64,000 nt of DNA, taken from Thozetella sp. PMI_491 (taxonomy: Eukaryota; Ascomycota; Sordariomycetes; Chaetosphaeriales; Chaetosphaeriaceae). Below, one piece after another: positions 45,001 to 57,238 of the stretch (positions within the stretch are counted from its first letter, which is position 1; each line of letters begins with the position of its first letter). The notes under the pieces are model-generated. The model was not told the origin of the DNA. It searched no databases and worked only from the letters and a program-made list of their open reading frames with translations. Location: the NCBI GenBank assembly GCA_021432635.1, contig MU270024.1, positions 372,001 to 436,000 on the forward strand. The letters are read 5' to 3'. A program made the translations under genes and the position numbers.

Positions 45001-46431
45001 AGAGTACTTGAGAATACCCACTATAATCAGCAATTAATAGTCAGTAGCAGGCACTCTCCTCTACTTTAGGCTCCATTCAGGTAGACTTTAGTATTTTAAG
45101 TAGATTCATCGTTTATGTTATTGGCTACAAAAAAAGCTTTGCAAACAACTGTACCTTATGGCATTGTTCGTTGAAGGCCATTGAATTTGTTCTAATATAG
45201 CTGTAAAGTGACTGAGAGGGAAGGAGGGGTGAGCCATATACTAAGAGGCGAGCACCCACGCCAAGTTGTGCATTTACCCTCCTGAATAGCGCCCCTAACA
45301 ACAAATCTGTGCATTCCCCATGGCCATAATAACATAATTCAGGGATGTCAAGCCTAAGAAATGTCATCAGGCGCGGCCGAAAAGTTTCCTGCATGTGGCT
45401 GTCAAGCCACCAGGGTCGAGCCTTGGAGACCTAGCATTGGCCATCACCCACGATAAGTTCACCTAGCACCCCAGGGTTGTCCGAAGGCTCTATTGGCATT
45501 GTTAGCTGCTGCGCGTTACTCCAGCAGTCCAGCGTCAACCTGACGGCATCATCCTGATGCCACGTGATAGGGACATAGACGCGCACAGCGCAGAGAATTG
45601 GGAGACTCGGATCATCCTGCATAGAGACCCACTATTTGGTAGCATGGTTGGTCACACAGCCTGGGCCAACATCGACATGGGGGGACGCTATTGAGAGCCA
45701 CACATGGGGGGCCATGAGACAATTACGCGTAGCAAATGTTTCTCGGATACTTCGGTTCTGGCTCTCTCAATCAGCTCAACTTCATCGCGCATTACAAATG
45801 CTAATGATTAGCAATTGCTACATCCTCTAGGCTTCACCGAGCAAGATAATATATATGCCCATCTCTCGGCCTTTCGGCAGCCACCCCACCACTTTGGACC
45901 GCCCCAACCGGCCTGGCCCTGTTTTCTTTTTTTCTTTTTTTGACGTGTGCTGACCTGTGGAGCGCCAAGGTGGGCGGTGAATCCTCCGCGCTAGGCGAGC
46001 AAGCGACAACGGGGTGAATGGCGAGATTTGTTCTTTTGGCATGTCCCCGTTCGGAATGACAGTTGCTAGCGGCCGGCTCTGCGTTAGCGTGCGCTCTTGG
46101 GAAGGAAGCAGCTCCGCGATGCGCCGCGTGTCATTGGACGCGCCGACAGCTGAGTAGAAACGAGGGCAGACGCCCAGCGTCAGGAGTCGTCCATCCCCCT
46201 ACCCCCTGCGGCTCCTCCCCTTCCGACAACCGGTCCACGCTACGTCCCGCGCCTAGGCGCGGGAGGTGCACAGGATAGCAGTAGTTCGTATTTGACAGGG
46301 CTAGCCCCCGCTTCCCTAGTCTTGGATTTGATGTCGCGACATCTTCCCTCGCACGTTTCCTCTGCCCGCCGCCACGAAAGCGGCATTTTAATCCTTACGG
46401 CGGAGGCTGGATAAGATTAAGTCCTGTGACT
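45001..46431. other. intergenic, weak minus-strand frames
   Basis: No certain gene. Minus-strand frames at 45431-45622 (63 codons) and 45125-45394 (89 codons) are close together and might be exons of one small protein, but they show no recognised motif. The rest, up to 46431, is the GC-rich promoter region of the methyltransferase gene. Confidence 0.35.
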
Positions 46432-47880
46432 ATGGGGTATCCCGACGTCTACACTGATCCACCGCCGAACCCTTTGGAGGACCCCGCGGAGGACACTATC
46501 GCGGTTGCGGATGAGGCAAATGCGGAGGACGACGATGAGTTCGAAGCGGAGCCGTTTGATGCCGTGTCGAACGCGTCCACCAGCATAAAATCCAGCTTAC
46601 TTGAACACTCATTCGAAAATGGCCGACGGGTACGGGCTGCCTAGGCTCCTTTGCATCGATTGCGCATGGGCTCATTCATCTCTTCTCTTGCAGTACCATA
46701 AATATCGGAATGGCAGGTATCCCATTCCGAATGACGACGTAGAACAGAACCGGGACGATATGAAGCACGCGATGATGCTGGAGCTGACAGAGTGTGTGCA
46801 CCCTCCGTACTAACTACCTTTCTTGCAACGCCCGACGCCTGACAGTATTCGATCAAAGTGGCCAACTTTTCTTCGCGCCCATTGGGGATAATCCCCAGAA
46901 GATTATTGATCTGGGGACGGGGACTGGGATATGGGCAATCGACGGTCTGGCGGTTCCCCGCGCACCTGTTCCTGGAGATGGCAGGCGAATTGATGTACTG
47001 ACTTTTCCTGGCATACGTAGTCGCGGACAAATTCCCTAGCGCCGAGGTGCTAGGCGTAGACCTAAGTCCAATCCAACCCACTTGGGTCCCTCCTAACTGC
47101 AAATTTCTTGTCGACGATATCGAAGACGAGTGGATGAACGGCGACAACTGGGACTTTGTCCACATGCGGTGCATCAGCCCTTGGCTCAAGGACACGTCTA
47201 AACTGCTCAAAACCGCCTACCAGTAGGTGTTTCTCAAGGCCACGGGGGAGCCTTTTGTCATGAATCTCCCTGACAGAGTGCCTTGCAGGAATCTGAAGCC
47301 CGGAGCGTGGATCGAGATCCAGGAGTTTGATGGTCGTGTGAACTGCGACGACGGCACCATAGCACCGGACGCGCCCCTGAAGCGCTTTTACGATCTGATT
47401 CCCATTGCTATGGCTAAATTTGGCACGACCTTCAATGCCGGAGAGAACCTGCGCGAGCCGCTCGAGAATGCCGGCTTCGTGAACGTGAACTGCAAGGTTC
47501 TAAAAGTCCCGTTCGGGCCCTGGCCTCGGGTGAGCTAGCCCGCTTTGTCGCGCGTCGCTATGACGTGTCCTAGGCTGACGCGTAACTTGGCTTCTAGAAC
47601 AAGACCATGCGCCTAATCGCCCACTATTGCCTACTCATGATGGTCGACCTCATGAGCGCCATGGCAGTGAAGCCGTTCAAGAAGCTGGAGACCCTGAATG
47701 AAGTGGAGATCGAACTTCTTTTAGCTGCGGCGAAGAAGGGCAGTACGTGATCCACAGGCTAACCCTAAAATCATGCCACCGGAAGTGAAACCTGCTAACA
47801 TTAGACTTCTCCAAGTTGTGGATCCCAAGCAGCACGGCTACATCAAGTACTTCTTCTGGACTGCGCAGAAGCCTGAGTAA
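46432..47880 (+). CDS. LaeA-like SAM-dependent methyltransferase
   Basis: Seven exons, 46432-46629, 46694-46793, 46846-46944, 47021-47222, 47289-47529, 47598-47742 and 47816-47880, give 349 residues. An acidic N-terminus (DPAEDTIAVADEANAEDDDE) precedes YHKYRNGRYPIPND, the usual entry to the fold. SAM-binding motif I is IIDLGTGTGIWAID, with the downstream acidic residue in VLGVDLSP. WDFVHMRC and LKPGAWIEIQEFD are further family motifs. It belongs with LaeA and related methyltransferases of secondary metabolism; the substrate is unknown for most members. For the last exon the acceptor at 47815 gives HGYIKYFFWTAQKPE and a stop, matching family C-termini. The acceptor at 47804 would instead open a longer, unrelated frame to 48256. 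Confidence 0.85.
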
Positions 47881-48987
47881 ATGCATTCTACCACAGCGAT
47901 TGTGCAGTCTACCGCAGCGATTGATTCCTTGTCGGATACGTCCTATTTTCAGCATTGTGCGTAGGAGCGCGGGCTTTATATACTGGGAATTTGAGAACGA
48001 GTCCTTTCGAAATAGACAGCCGGGAAAGGTGGAGCATGAGCCTGCATGGATCCTAGAACTTGGCAAATCCGAAGCTCATTTGTCCACGGTAGCTCTGGTT
48101 CTTGCGAACGTTACTCTACAAATCACTCTAGACCCGGAAAGGCCGAAAGAGAATAGAAACCTGCTGCCTCTAGGCAGCTTCTCTCACAGGGCTATTAGGA
48201 GAACCCCGTGGTTCCCGAAATGCGAGGAAGCCTCTAGTCCAGGCATGAACCGATAGGGTAATGAATAAAAAGCTGCCTCCCCCTTTTACTACTCCCGTGA
48301 AGGCAAATCCAAACTTTAAATACTCTTCTACTTGGATATCTCTTGTATGCGTGAACATTAATTCGTCCAATATCCCGTCCTCAGGGGCAGCATAGGCAAG
48401 GGTAGACCGATCGTCCCACATCGGGAGGGAGCCGTTGCCAATATATGATGCAAGACAGCGCGCGCTGGAGGGAAGCTCCCAGCGAAGCTGCTATTTTGGC
48501 AGCCCTCCCCCATGATCGGTCTCATGCAGACATGGGCCAGTCGCGAAACAACTAGTTGTGGTTCGACGGCGGTCGAGCCTAGACCACGTCAGCACTCCCG
48601 TATCTGGCGCGAACTCCACTCCCCGGACCCTGCACTAACCCCTGACTGCCGATGCTAAGATGCGACGAATGGCCCACCACCCATCCAAGCATCGACAATG
48701 CGCCTCCTGGATAGGAGACAAAGTGCCGGCGCAGCGTGCCCAAGCGCGCACGCGGGGCGGGGGAGGCTCCAGATTTTTTGTCGGCGGGTCGCGGGCGAGT
48801 GGGCGAGTGGGTGATGTCTTTCTTCAGGGTGCCTCGAGTCGGCACAACGACTCTATTCTCGAACCTGCCAGCTCGAGGACTCCATCAATGCCGTTTCGCG
48901 TGAGTACGCAGCCCAAGGCATAAACAACTAGTTGGTTGAAATCGTCACTCGACTGCGCGGCCCCCTTAGGCTTGTCTCGGCCCGAAC
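47881..48987. other. intergenic
   Basis: A 1.1-kb gap between two plus-strand genes. The frame reading on to 48256 is discussed under the methyltransferase. No other feature is convincing. The last part is the promoter of the membrane protein at 48988. Confidence 0.4.
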
Positions 48988-50977
48988 ATGGCGTCCTCCG
49001 GAGTGGCTCTGCAGGTGCTCACCGCGTCCATGATCCAGCTGCTCCCGCGGCCCTTCGGTCCTATGTTCCAGGTCGTCATCAACGCCACCTCTTTCTCCAG
49101 CATCATCGGTCAGCTGCACGAGGTGTCCAACTCGGCAGCGTCCCAGCAGGATGACCTGGGCCCCCCGCCGGTCACTCTCCTCGTCGGCGGTTGCTTCAGC
49201 AACAACGCGACCGGCCATGGCCCCAACTGCACCCTCGCCTGCGCTGATCCCGCTAGCATGTTCAACTCCAGCTTCACCTTCTGGAACTGCGTGACACTCG
49301 CCTCGGCCTCGATCCTTGCCAAGCGCGGCGACATCACCTTCGACGAGGCCACGCTGGGGAGCGTCGGCAGCGACCTGGGGTTCAACAGCCTGGACTCATT
49401 CGATGGCCCACAGATCCTGGAGAACACACTGGAGTGCGTGAAGGCGAGCTGTGATGACTACAGCCTCGGCACTTGCGATCCTTCTATCGGGCGCCTAAAT
49501 GTGACCACCAGCGCTGATCCGGTCACTGACCTTTTCGAGGGACTGAAAGATTATTGCGCTGGTGTATCGAGCATTGTAAACTCGGATATTGCAGGCCCAG
49601 GTGTATGATCCCACCTATGATATCCTCATTCAAGCGAGCACTTGCTATTAAAGAGATAACTGACAAAGGGAGCTAGGTCGTCATGTCGTATATCCTCCAG
49701 GCCGCCATCGCGATCCTGTTCTCCCTGATGACCAACCTTTTAAGCCACGGGCTCCAGCCGCTGATATGGCTGACGTTGTTCCTGCTAGGCCGCATGAGCT
49801 CTCAAACGAGTGAACTCTCGGCGTGGAAAAGGGCGGGGCTTATCCAGAAGAAGCTGGCGCGGTCCCGGCCGGCCATCGCCGTTGTTTCCGCGCTGGTGGA
49901 GTTCCAAGAGGTCCAAGGATTCTTCGTGGCGGCGATTCAGTTCGCTACTCTCGCCGTGTACACAGCCAGGGACAACGCGGCACTTCTCAGCTCCATGTCG
50001 TCTTTCAGCGAGGCAGTGCTGAACACCGACGTCGTGCAGACGCTATCGGTCAACGGGGTCCTGCCGGTGCTGTTCATCCAGATCAGCCTCCTGCGGTGCG
50101 GTGTGCGGTGGTGGTACATGCTTTCTATCGTCGTTCTCGTGTTTGTCCTTGCGGCAATCATCATGTCGCTCGATCTGACGCCCGACTTCGATACCCTTTG
50201 GACCTATTTCAAGGAATCGGCGCCTATCGTGCGCTGTGGCGGCAACCCTTCTCCGATGACGTACTGCCTCGACGCATTGACCGACCTCGACAACGTCCTC
50301 AAGCCACTGAACACCGGCATTGTCATCGGATGCGTCGCCGTACCCGCCTTCATCATCCACCAGCTATGGCCCTCAGTGAGCGCATGGCTCGATGTAGACA
50401 GGTGGCTAGACGCAGGGGAGACCAGGAGCCAGCTGCTCATCGTGATCCGCAGACGCATCTGGCCGGTTGCCTCTGTCTTGCTGTGGGCGGGGCTAGAGCT
50501 GTGGCTGCTGATCTATGTCGGTTTCTACATGAAGGCTCTACTCACCATTATGAGCAGAGTATCCAAAGACTCGTCGGAGTGGGGATATGGCCAACTTGTT
50601 GCTGTCATGGTGTGGGCTCCTGTATTAGGGAAGTACATCTACTTCAACATCTGTAGGTCTTGTCTCCTTTCTCCAACTTACCAATAGCATGCTAACCAGT
50701 GCTCGTCCGCCTTCAAGTTGGTATCGAGGACGGCGTCGGGAGGCGTTTACCGCCCCAATACAGGATCATCCAGACCGAGGATGATGCGAGGGAAGACGGG
50801 CTCGTGCGTACTGATACAAAACACCAGCAGGGCGTCGAGATGGGCTCTCTCCGGGTTGATTCCTTCGTGACTTTAAAGTCAAAGAAGACCTTCGAGACGG
50901 TCAATACGACGGAGAGTAAGACGCCTTACGTTCGTAGGCGTCATTTGAGCGATGTCTCGGGAGAGTTCAAAATCTGA
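48988..50977 (+). CDS. orphan polytopic membrane protein with Cys-rich lumenal N-domain
   Basis: Exons 48988-49602, 49677-50652 and 50700-50977 give 622 residues. The first 200 residues are rich in Cys (GGCFSNNATGHGPNC, CADPAS, CVKASCDD, CDPS) and have several N-glycosylation sequons (NAT, NCT, NSS), so they probably face outside or into the lumen. Exon 2 holds seven or so hydrophobic helices, from YILQAAIAILFSLMTNLL to VAVMVWAPVLGKYIYF. The C-terminal tail after the last helix is polar and cytosolic, with DDARED and RRRHLSD segments. No known family is recognised. The frame +1 relative to exon 2 is also open for 277 codons, which reflects GC-rich codon use and is not a second gene. Confidence 0.65.
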
Positions 50978-52343
50978 GGAGGGCTGCAACACATCGCACC
51001 ATGCTGTGTACAGTCAGCCAGAAGTGCTTTTTGCTGGAAGTATTGGGTACTGGTAGGAACAAGGCGTTCGGGAAATCAGCGTGATAACACTATGCTCTGC
51101 GGGATGATACGTGTAATCAGTATGATGTGGGCCGACTCTCCGGCCCTAGTGAAACGGCAACACGGTTCGGGTGTGGTACGTTACATATGGTTGAAGTTCG
51201 AGGAAAATAATTAAGTGCTGTAAACCAAGCCTATGGTACCTTAGGCAGCGAAGCCACTTGCCAGACTAGTTGTACACTAAACTGAATCCGGAAAGCCAGA
51301 AATCCGGAAGCAGCACCAACTCCCGTCGATTTTTCGTATTGTAATTAGCAACTCGCCGCCCCAGTGACGGTCCACACGATGCTGACGAAGGGGCTCACAG
51401 TTACATAATCATTAATGACTCGCCGAGCTCCGCACAACCTCTTGGCCTAGAGATTGGAGCGACAAGGTCCGAAGTTGGCGGACCTGGTGAGCTTGGTTAC
51501 TAATGTAAAATGGGATACCGAGTGGGAAGATGGATACATGACAGGTCTAAGCATACTATCGTAGCGAGGTGCCCGCCGCCGCCGGCAGGGTATGCTTGTA
51601 GCTTCGTGGCGCCTACACCTTGGCTCGCTTCGACGGACGGCAATAGTCAGCGAGCATGCAAGACAGTGCGAGCTAGGGTAGATGCCAATCGGATGGAAGC
51701 ATTCATATAGTGTGGTCCCTGCGATGGATCGGAAGTCGGCCCAACAAGCGCAAAACGCAGGAATTTGCTTCCGCCTATATCCTAGTCGGCCAGGGTGTCT
51801 ACAAACCGAGCCAGCCAGCCACGGTCCGGGTTGATGTAGACCAGCCTTATGCGGCCCCACTTGGCGTCTCTGCGGGAAAGTAGGGATATTTATTGGACAA
51901 CATCGCACCAAGCAGCCAAGACCTTTAATCCCATGGACATAGCATTGGCACTTCGATAAAGCCGAACCAACGACCTTCGATAAAGCCGAACCAACGACCT
52001 TCGATGACTCCGACATCGAAAGATCTGCGCATATGCCAATCCTACTGACCTCGAAGATATCTCCATCCCATGCTGCGCATTGGACCCCGGGATGCAGAGA
52101 ATGCCCGGCAACTTCCGTGAGGAATGTGCGCCTACTACTGCGCATCTGAAACGGTGCATCGCCAAGTCACAGGGGCGCGTATATGCAGGACCATGCATAG
52201 TAGACTAGACATTGGGGTTTGACCAAAGTGCCCAAGCTAGGTAAAACAAAAGTCTAATTGCTCGCGGCTATCCCGCATCGACTGCAACGCCAGGTGGCTC
52301 TAATTAGCTGGATCCCATGGCTCAGCGTCTTGCTGAGCTCTAT
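50978..52343. other. intergenic with short tandem repeat
   Basis: A 1.4-kb gap between convergent genes, with no supported coding sequence. A minus-strand frame at 51447-52145 is long only because it runs through the in-frame 24-nt duplication. Confidence 0.45.
51951..52006. repeat. 24-nt direct tandem repeat
   Basis: The unit starting CTTCGATAAAGCC occupies 51951-51974 and repeats identically at 51975-51998; a partial third copy (CTTCGAT) begins at 51999. The perfect identity points to a recent slippage duplication. Confidence 0.9.
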
Positions 52344-53208
52344 CTAGTTGGATATCTTTTGTCCCATCTCGTCGGTCTGGCTTTCCCTATCCCCCTCGGG
52401 AGAAATCTTGGGAAGCTTCTCCAGCGTCAATCCCACGCTCACTACAATAGCCACCACGATAATCTCCTCCAGGACAGCCATGCACAGCCAGATGGTCGGG
52501 TTGCCTCCAAAGACGTAGAAGTCGGCGTTCCCGCCGAAGTCGGCAATGAGCGGGTAGATCAGGCGAACCAGGATCAGCGGCGCGCAGACGGCGAAGGAAG
52601 CAAGCAGGCGCCTCTCCCCCTGCGGGATCAGAGACCGTGCCATCCAGATAGTGATGAAAATGGCCACCGAGGCCAGGTAGATAGCGAGGAAGATCACGAT
52701 AGCCACCTTCACGAGGGTATTAGGCGTGCCCGTCACGGTCGACTCAGCGGCCTGAATACCCCCCTTGATGGCTAGACCGATACCGACCATGCTAGCAAGG
52801 GATATTGCGCCAAAAAACTTGGCGCCGATCCGTTGGGCGGTGGGTAAGAACCGATTCCTACCGGAGCTTATGTTAGCATACCCGCCGCCCGCCTCTAGAG
52901 GGGATGTCCACAGGGGTGCGCGCTTACAATCGAGCAAGCGAGCCGAGATTCAAGACGGTCAACGGTGAGACGCCGATGGCCTCGCATATGATAGCCCCTC
53001 CATATACCGAGCGAGTAGGGTATGCTATTGTCGCGAGCTGGAAAGAAGCGCCGAGCAGGCGGAGGAGCGAGAAGGTGATGAGGATCAGGAACCCCGAAGT
53101 CCGGTTCCACCCGTGGCGGGAGCACAGCACGATTGCGCACCCAAGATAGACGGTAAAAAAGATCAGCTGCACCACGGCGACGCCCTCACGATACCCGAGA
53201 CTGCCCAT
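52344..53208 (-). CDS. DUF7702-like integral membrane protein
   Basis: Two exons, 53208-52928 and 52866-52344, give 267 residues. The intron has donor GTAAGC, a TGCTAAC branch site and an AAG acceptor, joining LGSLAR to FSGRNRFLP. An upstream in-frame ATG at 53283 would add 25 residues (MPTLPTLPTSPTES), encoded by a small GGCAAGGTA-type repeat, so I prefer the second ATG (MGSLGYREGVAVVQL), which agrees with the start of this fungal family. About seven transmembrane helices are seen, beginning with VVQLIFFTVYLGCAIVLC and ending with LCMAVLEEIIVVAIVVSVG. The GWNRTSGFLILITFSLLRLLG segment is typical of the family. The function is unknown. The C-terminal tail is charged (EGDRESQTDEMGQ). Confidence 0.75.
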
Positions 53209-54732
53209 TTTGGAATACAATGTGTTTCTTGGCACGCGGACCGACTCCGTAGGCGAGGTAGGCAAGGTTGGCAAGGTAGGCAAGGGTACAGGCTAGAACC
53301 AAATGTGATTGTTGGAAGTTCTGATGCTTTGTGAGATCCCGATGAGAGAAGCTATCGAACACCTGCCAAGAGAAGGCTCTTATACATGTTGGCTTTACAA
53401 TTCGCGATGTTGGGCTTCCTACGCTGTCGTTCTACTATTTTTTCCTATCCTGGCGTTTTTTTTCGAGACTAGAATTTGGGGAGTGCCTATGCCTAGACTG
53501 GATTTTCCTTTCGAGACAGTTTGAGAACTAAGCATTGCAGGGTCTTGGCTGTGCCCGGTCTGTGCAGGAGCGGCAGTAGCCTTCGTATGTACTGGCTAGC
53601 GAAAGACTCTGCATAGCCCTACCGCACTAAGCCCTGAGCTCTGGTCCAATCCCGTACAGCTGGGAACGAAAATGGGGGAATAGAGGCATGCGACAGTAGC
53701 AAAGAACGTCCGCAGGGGTGCATGGCGCATGGTTAGAGTTTGTTGCCCGAGCCCTACGGCATGCCCTGGTCGCCATTGTGGAACTCGAATGGATTTCCCT
53801 TTCGGGACTAGGCAAACGTCTGCCTGATGCTTGGCGCAAGAGGGTCTAGTGCCTCCACGAATCCATCCCGGACGCCACGAGTTTGTGGCATCCTTCACCC
53901 CAAAACGGCAAAAGGTACGACCAGTTCGAAGGCTTCTAGCCTGGAAGTTGTAGCTCTGCTCCGGGGCGTGGCTGCAGTGGTGCAAAGACATCATCCCCCC
54001 TATAGGTTTTGGACGTCGGTGTGCGACAGGGGCCGCGGTCTAGAGCCGATACCAATGAGAAGGAGCGTACCTAATTCCGTACCTACCTTACTGTACGGAG
54101 TACCTAGCTAGCAATCATCAAACATCGCTGCTGCTGCTGCTGTTATTTTGTCCATGGAACGGTGATTTCGGGTTGTATAGTAGACTGCACGCGAGCGCAA
54201 CTCGTACGGTAAACCGCGGTACGGAGCGTACCGAGCACGCCTGAACCAGTTCTGCACTGGCATTTCCAGGCCCACCAGCAGCAAAGACGTTGGCACTAGA
54301 GAGGCCACTGCGGAGTTCAAAGAAACCACCAGCAAAGATGATGCCCCAAGCATCGGATAAATGGCTAGATGCAGACCGCTGGCCTGAGGTGGCTTCGAGA
54401 ACAGGAACTAGCTAGTGCGTCCACCGCCTCGTTCCTTTCAACCCCGGAGATTTCACCGGTGTATCCCCGCTCGCCCGCGCCCGTCGCTCCACCAGGGGCT
54501 GGCTGGGTTGGAGGGGAGGAGCTATGTGCGATGCGACAGGAGGCAAGAAGTGGGCCGCCCGACTCAGGGGGGGCGTGCACCGAGCCTATACCCCTCGGAG
54601 GCTCGAACTGACCCCCTTCAGCGTCCTTGCGTTTGCTGCGAATTATAACCTCCCGCAACCCTCTCGAGCCCCGTCTCGCCAGCTCTCCAGAGGTATCCAT
54701 GATTTCCTAATCCGGTGCTCCATTCGAGCAAC
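53209..54732. other. divergent intergenic region
   Basis: About 1.5 kb between the DUF7702-like gene and the second Zn2Cys6 gene, holding both promoters. A short minisatellite of GGCAAGGTA-like units lies at 53250-53287, and a CTG/CTGCTG triplet run near 54128-54143. No gene is supported. Confidence 0.45.
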
Positions 54733-56495
54733 ATGCCTAACACAGGTCGACCTTCGCTGGATTGCCATCTTTGTCGAGCACGGCGGGTGAAGGTGAGGCA
54801 AACTCCCAGAGCGCAACTGCCTGTCACTGCAGCCCTATATGCACCTAAGCCAGCCTGTAGGCTGCCTGCCGTCTTACTCGCACGCATGCTAATCCGCACG
54901 CCCGGCGCTCCTGCAGTGCGATCTTGCCAAACCAGGATGCATCAAATGCTCCGTCTACGGGGCGACGTGCCCCGGCTACCGCGCCGAGAGCGATCTGATC
55001 TTCCGCAACGAAGATACCCATAGCGTGGCGCGCCGAAAACAGAAGAAGGCGACGAAGGGCGAGGCGGTAGTCACGATCCGCGGTAGCAAGGGGCCGAGTT
55101 CAGCGGCCCCACGGCGAGGCCGCGCCCACGCGAGCGTCCCCGGTCGGAGCCATGCTGCGCGATCGGTCGCGGATTACCGGCTGCTGCGGTCTCCCACGCT
55201 CTCGTACACGCAGCTGAAGCCCGCAGTTGCCATGATCTTTACACTTTTCTCTCAAACTCCCAGCAAAGGGGAGGGCCGGTTTGGCAGGCTAGACTTTTTG
55301 CCCGACATGCTCCACGAGACGCGCGAGACCTCGTGTCTTGCTCTGACGGCCGATTTATTCGTCGCAATGCACTCACTCAAGCCCCATGCTCCGCCCAAGG
55401 GACTCGGCAGGGAGGAGTTGTACGGCCGAAGTCTAATGGCGATCCGGCACGCTCTGGGGCAGCCATCGAAGCGCGTAGAAGATGAAACCATCGTGGCAGT
55501 GTGGCTTTTGGGCATCTACGAGGTGCGTCTAGATCAAGAAATCCCGCCGCTCATATGCCGCTGTTCGGTGCTGACCCGCATGCATCCAGGTCATTTCGAC
55601 CCCGCCTGTAGAGGACGGGCCTAGCCCCTGGTACGTCCACTCTACAGGGATCGCTAGCATACTCCGCGCCCGAGGACCCAGCCAATTCCAGTCGGAACGC
55701 GGACGCAAGATTTTTTGGCCTAGCGTCGCCTTCATTCAGCTCCACTGCATGGAGAGCAATTGCGAGTTTCCGCCCGAAACCTTGGAGTGGCTCGAATATC
55801 TGAAGTCAAGCAAGGTGGAGAGCGAACAGGCGAGATGCGCGGCCTTCCAGTACAGCGTGGAAGCTTGTGCGATCACGTCCCGCTTGGTGAAGCTGGTCCG
55901 GGAGGACGATGAGGAGCAGGCATGTCGCGAATACCCCCGGTTGTTAGAGCGCATAACCGATCTGGAGCGCTTCGACCTGGAGACGAGCGCGTCAAAGCAG
56001 AGCGTCGATCGGAACCGCGTATACGTTGTCATCCTGAAGCGGAGCGCGCGCCTCAAGATGCACCTATGGTTTCTTCTTCTTGCCAACATAGTCACACACC
56101 ACTCCCAAGATTGTTCCTGCACCCTCGGAACAGGAGACCTAGAAGCCCTGTGCCGGCAAAAAACAATCAGCTTAGGAGTTACCACGACGATGGCCGACAG
56201 GATCTTAGAATCGGCGCAAACATTTCTCGGGCCGCCAAAGACGCAGACAGACCACATGGACTCGCCGCCATGGGTGAATGGGATGAGGGCAGCCTGGCCA
56301 CTCCTACTAATACAGCGCTTCTCGGAGATCCTCCCGGAGCAAGCCCGGAAGGCAAGTCGGCTTCTAGAGGTCGTTAGGCGGCATCAAACCATCAAGAACG
56401 TGGTAGACAGGACATCCATGTCATCACCGCCTCCCCCTTGGTGGAAGATGGAGAGGATGGAAAAGGTCACACGCCTTTGTGAGGGTGGTGCATGA
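54733..56495 (+). CDS. Zn2Cys6 transcription factor 2
   Basis: Three exons, 54733-54792, 54917-55522 and 55590-56495, give 523 residues. The zinc cluster is split by intron 1, with cysteines at 11, 14, 21, 28, 31 and 38 (DCHLCRARRVKCDLAKPGC, then CSVYGATCPGY). The MPNTGRPS start and PGYRAESDLIFRNE linker are typical of a large Pezizomycotina subgroup whose members often sit in secondary-metabolite clusters. A basic ARRKQKKATK stretch follows. The remainder is helical and matches the fungal-specific regulatory domain only in general pattern (SLMAIRHALG, TIVAVWLLGIYE). It is nuclear. It neighbours no obvious biosynthetic gene other than the LaeA-like methyltransferase 7 kb away; targets are unknown. 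Confidence 0.85.
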
Positions 56496-56665
56496 CAGGG
56501 GCCATAGAGATGGAACCGAGCATGCGTATCCAGCTAAAGGACCAGCAGCTAGAGGCACTTTGGTTCAATAACAAATGTAAAAGTACCTATTCAACGTGGG
56601 TGCACGATGCGCTAACCCCCTCCCTGTCCCTCTGCCGCTCCCTCGGCGCGATACCCTGCTGCAGG

Positions 56666-57238
56666 TCATTCCCGAAGCTCGGCTCCGGCCCCTTCCGTAC
56701 CGTCCCTCGGCCCGATGTAGAGTATGTCGTGCAGAATCTGGAGCCACTCTTCCCCCTCCTGCCTCCACCAATAATGCACCTTTATTGCCAGACCCTGCAA
56801 CTTCCCGTCGACGTGGCCTTCGTCGCCCCAAATGTCCACCCGCATTCCGACCCACTGCTCTCTCTGTGCCTTCTCCTTCAGCTGGGCACTTGTGAGACCG
56901 ATCGCTGAAGTTATGTCGTCGGTTTCGAACTCCCACTCAGCGCTCGCGAGCGGCCGGATGGTGTAGTAATTCTTGGTGTCGGCCCCTCCACCGCTGCCAG
57001 TCTCGGGTGCCGCTGGCTGGCCGAGGTACCGAAATATTGCTTCTCTATCGGCCGCCGTCTCGTGGAGATACCGAACTATGGTCGCCCTGTCGGTGGCTGC
57101 CCATGAAGGCGCCGGGCGACAAATCTGGGAGCACGCCGGCGAGAAGAAAAGACCTTTTGCGTCAATGCTAGGAGTGTGCCGGTAAGTATGGTAGAGCTGC
57201 TTCAGTTTCTCTACGATTTGCGGATTCGGAGACGACAT
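56666..57238 (-). CDS. small NTF2/SnoaL-like orphan protein
   Basis: A single exon of 190 residues starting at the ATG at 57238 (MSSPNPQIVEKLKQLY). A helix-rich N-terminus and C-terminal strands such as MRVDIWGDEGHVDGKLQGLA, KVHYWWRQEGEEWLQILHD suggest an alpha+beta barrel of the NTF2/SnoaL type, which covers many small fungal proteins. This is a fold guess from pattern only. It ends at 56666 and is convergent with the Zn2Cys6 gene, with 170 nt between stops. The protein is soluble, without a signal peptide. Confidence 0.6.
   Translation of the reverse strand: MSSPNPQIVEKLKQLYHTYRHTPSIDAKGLFFSPACSQICRPAPSWAATDRATIVRYLHETAADREAIFRYLGQPAAPETGSGGGADTKNYYTIRPLASAEWEFETDDITSAIGLTSAQLKEKAQREQWVGMRVDIWGDEGHVDGKLQGLAIKVHYWWRQEGEEWLQILHDILYIGPRDGTEGAGAELRE

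Noticed and set aside
45125-45622. Two minus-strand frames as a small two-exon gene
   Set aside because: No family motif or clear splice phase was found; left as weak candidates only.
49823-50656. A 277-codon plus-strand frame inside the membrane-protein gene
   Set aside because: It overlaps exon 2 in another frame. Its translation is Arg/His-rich with no helices or motifs, while the overlapped frame codes clear transmembrane helices.
51447-52145. A 232-codon minus-strand frame
   Set aside because: It runs through the 24-nt tandem repeat, has no recognisable domain and has an amino acid composition typical of non-coding DNA.
53827-54111. A 94-codon plus-strand frame
   Set aside because: No motif and no ATG context of note; lies in the divergent intergenic region.
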